A DNA stretch of 64,000 nucleotides from positions 1 to 64,000 of the forward strand of contig WQZB01000006.1 of assembly GCA_009780955.1 (NCBI GenBank). Reading direction: 5' to 3'. A program made the translations under genes and the position numbers. How positions within the stretch are numbered: the first letter of the stretch is position 1; each line of letters opens with the position of its first letter. The notes beneath the pieces were generated by a model that saw only the letters and a list, made by a program, of their open reading frames with translations, searched no databases and was not told the DNA's origin. Positions 59,993 to 64,000 of the stretch are shown here, piece after piece. Source of the stretch: Polyangiaceae bacterium (lineage in GTDB: Bacteria > Myxococcota_A > Polyangia > Polyangiales > Polyangiaceae).

Positions 59993-61039
59993 TTATTGCG
60001 ATGACGGTGGCGGCGTATAGGTCGGCGCCTGGCCTAAGAGGGCCATTGTTTCCGGCCAGGCCGGATCCGCGCTGAACGACGCAAAAGCGGGGACTGCCCC
60101 AGCAATCCCATAACGAAGGGTACCTTGTGGCCCTGTGGTCGTTGACACAGCCTCATAGGTGCCCCCTGGGCTGATGAATGCTATGTTGGATTGATTAGGG
60201 CCGGGGTCGAAATAGCCACATTCGAATCGCGTCAGGTTGACGTTTGGGGCAAGCGAAGTGGGGAAACCGCGATCCGTAACAATGGGCGATAAGCTGGCCT
60301 TGGTGCCATTGCCGGTGCGTACGACGCCGACCTGCTGAACACGATGCAGTAATTCTGCCTGATCGGCAATGGGCGCGTCGGCCTTGTCAGTCGTGTAGGC
60401 TGGCCAATCGTACTCGAACGATTGAATGGTTCCGTCGCTCGAGAATGTCATGGTGATGGTCGACCCACCTCCGACGACGGGAACGCCATCAATGGTTCGC
60501 CCAAAGAAAATCCGATTTCCAATGACATGCTCTTCAATGGGCTCCCCAGGTTTTGTCTGGCCTCCGAAGATTTCATACTTCGTGGCCAATGCGACGATTT
60601 GCTCGTTGGGTAAAAGGGCAATCACACCTTTGAGGCTGCTTGCGATGAAGCTTCGTCCCGCGCGATCGAGCGCGTCGGCCGTAAGCTTGGTTTTCATTCC
60701 AAGCGCGGGCTTTATATTTCGCGACCCACGCGTAGATGCCCCGCTGCGATCGACCCTGACGGTCCAGTCGCCCCCAATTGCTCTTACCGAGCCGTCGATA
60801 TCTTGTGCAGGGGTCGATGACGCATCGCCCACCAAAGTTTGCATGATGGTTTTGGTGACCATGGTTTTATCTTGTTGAATGCGACGCAAAGCATGACCCT
60901 GGCTAGCACCAAAACCTGTTCGCAGCGAACGGGCCGCGCTGGCTTCGCTTTGCGCGGTTTCTTCGGCATGCACGTGTGTGGAACCCATCAGCCCGCCCAC
61001 GGCAAGGAATGTAGCGACAAATACTCTTGCGGATTTCAT
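59993..61039 (-). CDS. Exported protein of unknown function
   Basis: A 348-residue secreted protein from ATG 61039 with GAGAGG upstream and signal peptide RVFVATFLAVGGLMGSTHVHA. The mature part resembles PepSY/propeptide-like regions of secreted proteins: GVIALLPNEQIVALATKYEI, NRIFFGRTIDGVPVVGGGST, ITMTFSSDGTIQSFEYDW. It ends in a Pro-rich tail (YTPPPSSQ). Second gene of the operon whose first member is the DUF6345-like gene, 41 bp upstream. Possibly a partner or chaperone-like protein for that product; this is inference from adjacency. Confidence 0.75.
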   Translation of the reverse strand: MKSARVFVATFLAVGGLMGSTHVHAEETAQSEASAARSLRTGFGASQGHALRRIQQDKTMVTKTIMQTLVGDASSTPAQDIDGSVRAIGGDWTVRVDRSGASTRGSRNIKPALGMKTKLTADALDRAGRSFIASSLKGVIALLPNEQIVALATKYEIFGGQTKPGEPIEEHVIGNRIFFGRTIDGVPVVGGGSTITMTFSSDGTIQSFEYDWPAYTTDKADAPIADQAELLHRVQQVGVVRTGNGTKASLSPIVTDRGFPTSLAPNVNLTRFECGYFDPGPNQSNIAFISPGGTYEAVSTTTGPQGTLRYGIAGAVPAFASFSADPAWPETMALLGQAPTYTPPPSSQ

Positions 61040-61080
61040 CGTGTACCTCTCGTCGGAATTTTTAATGGTTACAGGAACAA

Positions 61081-61940
61081 CTACTGTGCAGGTGTCCATG
61101 TCGTCCAGCAATACCAAGCGGCGGCGTTATCGCGTAGTCGTGGGAGGGAAGTTACGGTCGACATTGTCGCGCCAAAAAGACGATTATAACAATCGTCGAG
61201 GGTTGTTCCTGCTCCAGTGGCAAATACGCCCGGGTACGAGGAGCTGGAAGCATCGAATGCGGCATTGGCGTATGCGTTGTGGAATGATTCACCCGTTTGG
61301 AGACGGGACGCAAAGTTCTTTCCGAAACCAGCGGCATCATGCATTAAACCATGGCCACCGGTCGCAATTCGAAGGCCGCCACGGAATGCGTTGCGCCAAC
61401 GATTGATCTGATTTCCATCGCCAATGTCTAGTACATCGCATGCCAATGATGCGAAAACACTAAGTCGCTCATCGCCGAGGCGCATGGCGGTGGAATCGGC
61501 GTTTACCCAGTTGTCCCACATAGAAAAAACGGCATTGGACCCCCAATTTCCACCATGGGTCTCAACGAAAAATATATCGACAACATCGGCGCCTCCCCCA
61601 CAGTATCTCCGGTCGTCTCAAACCTAGGTTTTGCGCCAACCAGGGTATAGTAATAAGCCCAGTCATCCGTCGACTGTAGTTGTTTGCCGAAACCATCGCA
61701 GTTGTTCCAAGCGTTGTTGTTTGTATTGCACCAATTGTTTTCGTATGAATCCTGCCCACGAACTCCGAAGAGTAGTCGCGGGTGAGGTACAAGCGGCTCG
61801 CTTACGTGTTCGGTAGATTCTTTGGGTTCGTCGGATCCAGATGGCGTAGCGCAGCCCGCCCCAACTACCGCCAATAAACTCAAACTTCCAACGAGCCCTG
61901 CAGCCAGGCGAGATATGTGCGTGTATTTTCGGTGTCTCAT
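61081..61940 (-). pseudogene. DUF6345-like lipoprotein gene with a frameshift in a G5 run
   Basis: The first part, from ATG 61940, has a lipoprotein signal (LVGSLSLLAVVGAGC) and the start of a DUF6345-like domain (FGVRGQDSYENNWCNTNN, then DDWAYYYTLVGAKPRFETTG). After T-V-G the frame goes wrong and stops 31 codons later. In the adjacent frame the domain continues as VVDIFFVETHGGNWGSNAVF, S-M-W-D-N-W, then ASLACDVLDIGDG, GGLRIATGGHGLMHDAAG and on to 61081. Restoring one base in the C5/G5 run at 61595-61599 rejoins the halves. It may be a sequencing slip, a real mutation or a phase-variable switch. Together the halves give an intact-length protein of about 286 residues. Confidence 0.75.
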
Positions 61941-62236
61941 TTGTTTCCCCTCCAGTCGTGATTCAAGGATGCATGTTACATATCCTCGGGTGCAGCAACG
62001 GCAGAGTATCTGCGGCTGCATCCATTGCAAGGATTTAATCTCGCGTGTGTTCGTGTGGGGCTGACAAAAGACTGATTTGGCGCAATCTGCCTCATTGTCG
62101 CTATGACAGATCACAATCCCTTTCGAGTGCTATCTCTGCCCGCCTCGGCAATCATGTCGGGCAACGCCACGCTGGGCGGCGTTCCTCATGGGGCTGAAAT
62201 TGGAAGCGGGCAGCATGAGATTGTGCGGCGTGCGTT

Positions 62237-63379
62237 CTAAAGATGACCGCGCGCAATGTCGGCCCACGCGCCTGCTGGTTCGACATCGAGGTACACTTTC
62301 CAGTGCACGCGCGCACGGGCCTTGTCGCCAAGCGACTCATAGGCCATCGCAAGATTGTAGTGCGCATCAGCAAAGCGCGGATCGGATTTGATAGCAGCTT
62401 CGAAGTATGAAACGGCCTCTTTTGCCAAACCGCGCTCGAGCAAAACATATCCAAGGTTGTAATGCGCCTCGGGCTGTCGCGTGTCGATCTCGAGGGCGCG
62501 TCGATAAAGCTCCTCGGCGCCGAGTTCGTCGCCCATGCGGAAGCGAACGTTACCGAGGTTGGTGTATGCGATGGCAAGGCTTGGATCGAGCAAAATGGCC
62601 TTTTCGTACAGCGCGACGGCTTGCTCGAAGCTTGCGGGATCTTCGTCGAGCGAGCTTGCGCGCACGTACAAGTCAAAGGCGCAATTGGAGCGAGAAGCGC
62701 TGTTCTGGCGCAAAACGCGGACAACGTCGGTGCGGAGGTTGTCGACTCGGAAGTCGAGCATGATTTGGCCGCTGACGGGCTCGAACACAGTGCCGTCCAC
62801 TTGGACGACTACTTTGCGACCGTCGCTGACGATGCGTAGCTCTTGCAACGGTCGCGTGACGCGCGGCAGAGCGCGACGCAGTGCAAAGATAGCCTCGGCA
62901 ACGTCTTTGATGCGGACACGGCGAGCGAGCAAGTCATGGGCTGCGCGCAGCGCAATGAGGTCCTGAAAGGTGTAGGCGCGACGGCCGTTGCGCATGGCGC
63001 TCGGCGAAACAATTTCGGCCTTGTCGAGCGAGCGAAGGCGCGGCAGCCGAAGACCAAGGAGCTTTTCAACCTCGCGCGGTGAGAAAACGTCGGTGATCGG
63101 TTCGCCGGTTTTCGGAGGTGGCAGCGCCGCAGCATTCGTGTCGTCGCAACGAGCGTTCGCGGCATTCGCGTTTTGCGCGTCGCTTTTCGTGTTGCCTTTC
63201 GCGTTGTTTGCGACCGGCGGAACCAACGGGCTACGCGGAGCTTCGGCTGCGTGCTGGATGCGCCCGCCGCCAGGGCCAAAGGCCACGTGAATGACCTCGC
63301 CTTCGCTTTTCTTCGTGCCGCTGCTGCGGCCGCGTGACTTGCGTGAGTGATTGGGCGGCATGCCTTCGTTGGGCGTCAT
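62237..63379 (-). CDS. MerR-type HTH and TPR regulator
   Basis: A 380-residue cytoplasmic protein. A disordered N-terminus (~90 residues) is followed by a MerR-like winged-helix domain (FSPREVEKLLGLRLPRLRSLDKAEIVSPS, then R-R-A-Y-T-F-Q-D-L-I-A-L-R). A short beta module (ELRIVSDGRKVVVQVDGTVF) and C-terminal TPRs follow: LAIAYTNLGNVRFRMGDELG, PEAHYNLGYVLLERGLAKEA and ADAHYNLAMAYESLGDKARA. Likely a transcription regulator whose TPR part binds a partner. The start overlaps the end of the upstream gene by four bases (ATGA); an ATG six codons later is an alternative. The regulated genes are unknown. Confidence 0.88.
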   Translation of the reverse strand: MTPNEGMPPNHSRKSRGRSSGTKKSEGEVIHVAFGPGGGRIQHAAEAPRSPLVPPVANNAKGNTKSDAQNANAANARCDDTNAAALPPPKTGEPITDVFSPREVEKLLGLRLPRLRSLDKAEIVSPSAMRNGRRAYTFQDLIALRAAHDLLARRVRIKDVAEAIFALRRALPRVTRPLQELRIVSDGRKVVVQVDGTVFEPVSGQIMLDFRVDNLRTDVVRVLRQNSASRSNCAFDLYVRASSLDEDPASFEQAVALYEKAILLDPSLAIAYTNLGNVRFRMGDELGAEELYRRALEIDTRQPEAHYNLGYVLLERGLAKEAVSYFEAAIKSDPRFADAHYNLAMAYESLGDKARARVHWKVYLDVEPAGAWADIARGHL

Positions 63380-63816
63380 CGTCCATACCTTGTGGCGCTT
63401 CTACGCTCTATCAAGGGCGCCTGAACGTCGACGTCAATCCTCAACCCGCGCGGATCATCATAGAACGTGAGTTCACAAAGCGTGCGCCCGAGCAAGGCGG
63501 GTGCGCGGCTCTGCGCTTCGCGGTGGGCGCACCGCAGCGCGTGCACATGCACGTGCATGTCTTTTTCCGCGATGGCTTTGAGCCAAGCGCGGTCTTCTGC
63601 ACGCTGCGGCTCAGGGTAAGTCAAAATCACGCTGGTGGTTCCATACCAGACGGCCTCGTCGTTTTCGTGCTTGACGGCGCCTTCGCTGATGAAGTCTGCC
63701 CTCGCGAACAGATCACGCCAGCGTCCCTCGCTCGTGCGCACAAAGGCTTCCCTTTGCTCAACGAGCGGCGGCGGGCGTGTTTTCGCGAGGCCAGGAGTGT
63801 TTCGACCTCGATCCAC
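63376..63816 (-). CDS. Hypothetical protein coupled to the MerR-TPR regulator
   Basis: A 146-residue soluble protein with mixed alpha/beta composition (FARADFISEGAVKHENDEAV, SVILTYPEPQRAEDRAWLK, DMHVHVHALRCAHREAQSRA, CELTFYDDPRGLRIDVDVQA). The last strand-rich part looks well folded. The likely start is a GTG at 63816 without strong Shine-Dalgarno. Its stop overlaps the regulator start by four bases, so the two are probably made together. No family recognised. Confidence 0.65.
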   Translation of the reverse strand: MDRGRNTPGLAKTRPPPLVEQREAFVRTSEGRWRDLFARADFISEGAVKHENDEAVWYGTTSVILTYPEPQRAEDRAWLKAIAEKDMHVHVHALRCAHREAQSRAPALLGRTLCELTFYDDPRGLRIDVDVQAPLIERRSATRYGR

Positions 63817-63917
63817 GGGCGCGATCGTAGAAAGCTAGAAGGTCTGCGATCAAATTCCTGTGCACGATCGTTCTAAATCCTGCGCCTTTCGCGACAAGTG
63901 CGCGGTCGCGGTTGGAG

Positions 63918-64000
63918 TCAGGGCGCGGCGAGTCGCATGTCGTTTCCTTCGAGCGGCACCTCTATGGGTTCGACAGAAATGCCGCGCGGGGTCGACTCGA
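63918..64000 (-). CDS. 3' end of a gene cut by the window edge
   Basis: The minus strand enters from the right in the frame E-S-T-P-R-G-I-S-V-E-P-I-E-V-P-L-E-G-N-D and stops at TGA (63918-63920) after M-R-L-A-A-P. The residue choice is protein-like and the other two minus frames are not, so this is probably the C-terminus of a gene transcribed leftward. Nothing can be said about function. Confidence 0.45.
   Translation of the reverse strand, partial: ESTPRGISVEPIEVPLEGNDMRLAAP

Overview
The window reads as a chromosome segment of a myxobacterium-like organism (Myxococcota, possibly Polyangiales). The grounds are a very large Glt-type envelope machine, many TPR proteins and Cys-rich or Gly/Ser-rich lipoproteins, stand-alone receiver proteins, a KGG-motif protein, and a dense scatter of intergenic palindromic repeats. 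Base composition looks like roughly 60% GC by eye. No rRNA, tRNA, CRISPR array, prophage or intact IS element was seen. The taxonomic call is an inference from gene content.

Region 1 (1-19.6 kb) is mixed housekeeping and stress functions. It holds a partial methyltransferase, a phosphatase-first trehalose synthase/phosphatase fusion, three output-less receiver proteins and one short histidine kinase, a GlsB/YeaQ membrane protein, a bacterioferritin-like protein, a histone H1-like basic protein, and a coupled pair of M16 peptidases (one active, one lacking HxxEH). It also holds an operon of an NlpC/P60-like cysteine hydrolase with a lipoprotein, a KGG protein, a HicA-fold protein, a ClC channel with CBS domains, a DUF2156 membrane enzyme and a methyltransferase.

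Region 2 (19.6-50.1 kb) is the centrepiece. It is a divergent locus that resembles the Myxococcus xanthus Glt gliding (or related Nfs spore-coat) machinery. The minus arm runs from a Cys-rich lipoprotein through yraN, an Ig-like membrane protein and ftsY to two outer-membrane beta-barrel genes (GltA/GltB-like). The plus arm runs from a GltC-like TPR protein through GltD-like, GltE-like, a small GltF-position protein and GltG (FHA, one TM, AgmX/PglI-type C-terminus). After an esterase and a further TPR lipoprotein comes a 3,835-residue GltI/AgmK-like TPR protein. These would build an outer-membrane, periplasm, inner-membrane and cytoplasm scaffold. The AglRQS motor, GltH and GltJ are not in the window.

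Region 3 (50.1-54.3 kb) holds a Phd/VapC toxin-antitoxin operon, a delta-60-repeat-like lipoprotein, a gamma-carbonic anhydrase, and a stretch of gene relics. The relics are a TonB-C tail, an NHL tail, a secreted-protein tail and a second gamma-carbonic anhydrase tail, with a 37-bp perfect direct repeat.

Region 4 (54.3-64 kb) has miaB with a repeat-encoded C-terminal extension, a long-chain acyl-CoA synthetase coupled to a nitrilase-family amidase, a four-gene exported-protein operon whose first gene is frameshifted, a MerR-TPR regulator with a small partner, and the 3' end of another gene.

Two repeat families punctuate the window. One is a MITE-like palindromic element of about 125-230 bp whose copies abut stop codons. 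The other is a set of short GTAGGGGCG-type hairpins that occur in pairs.
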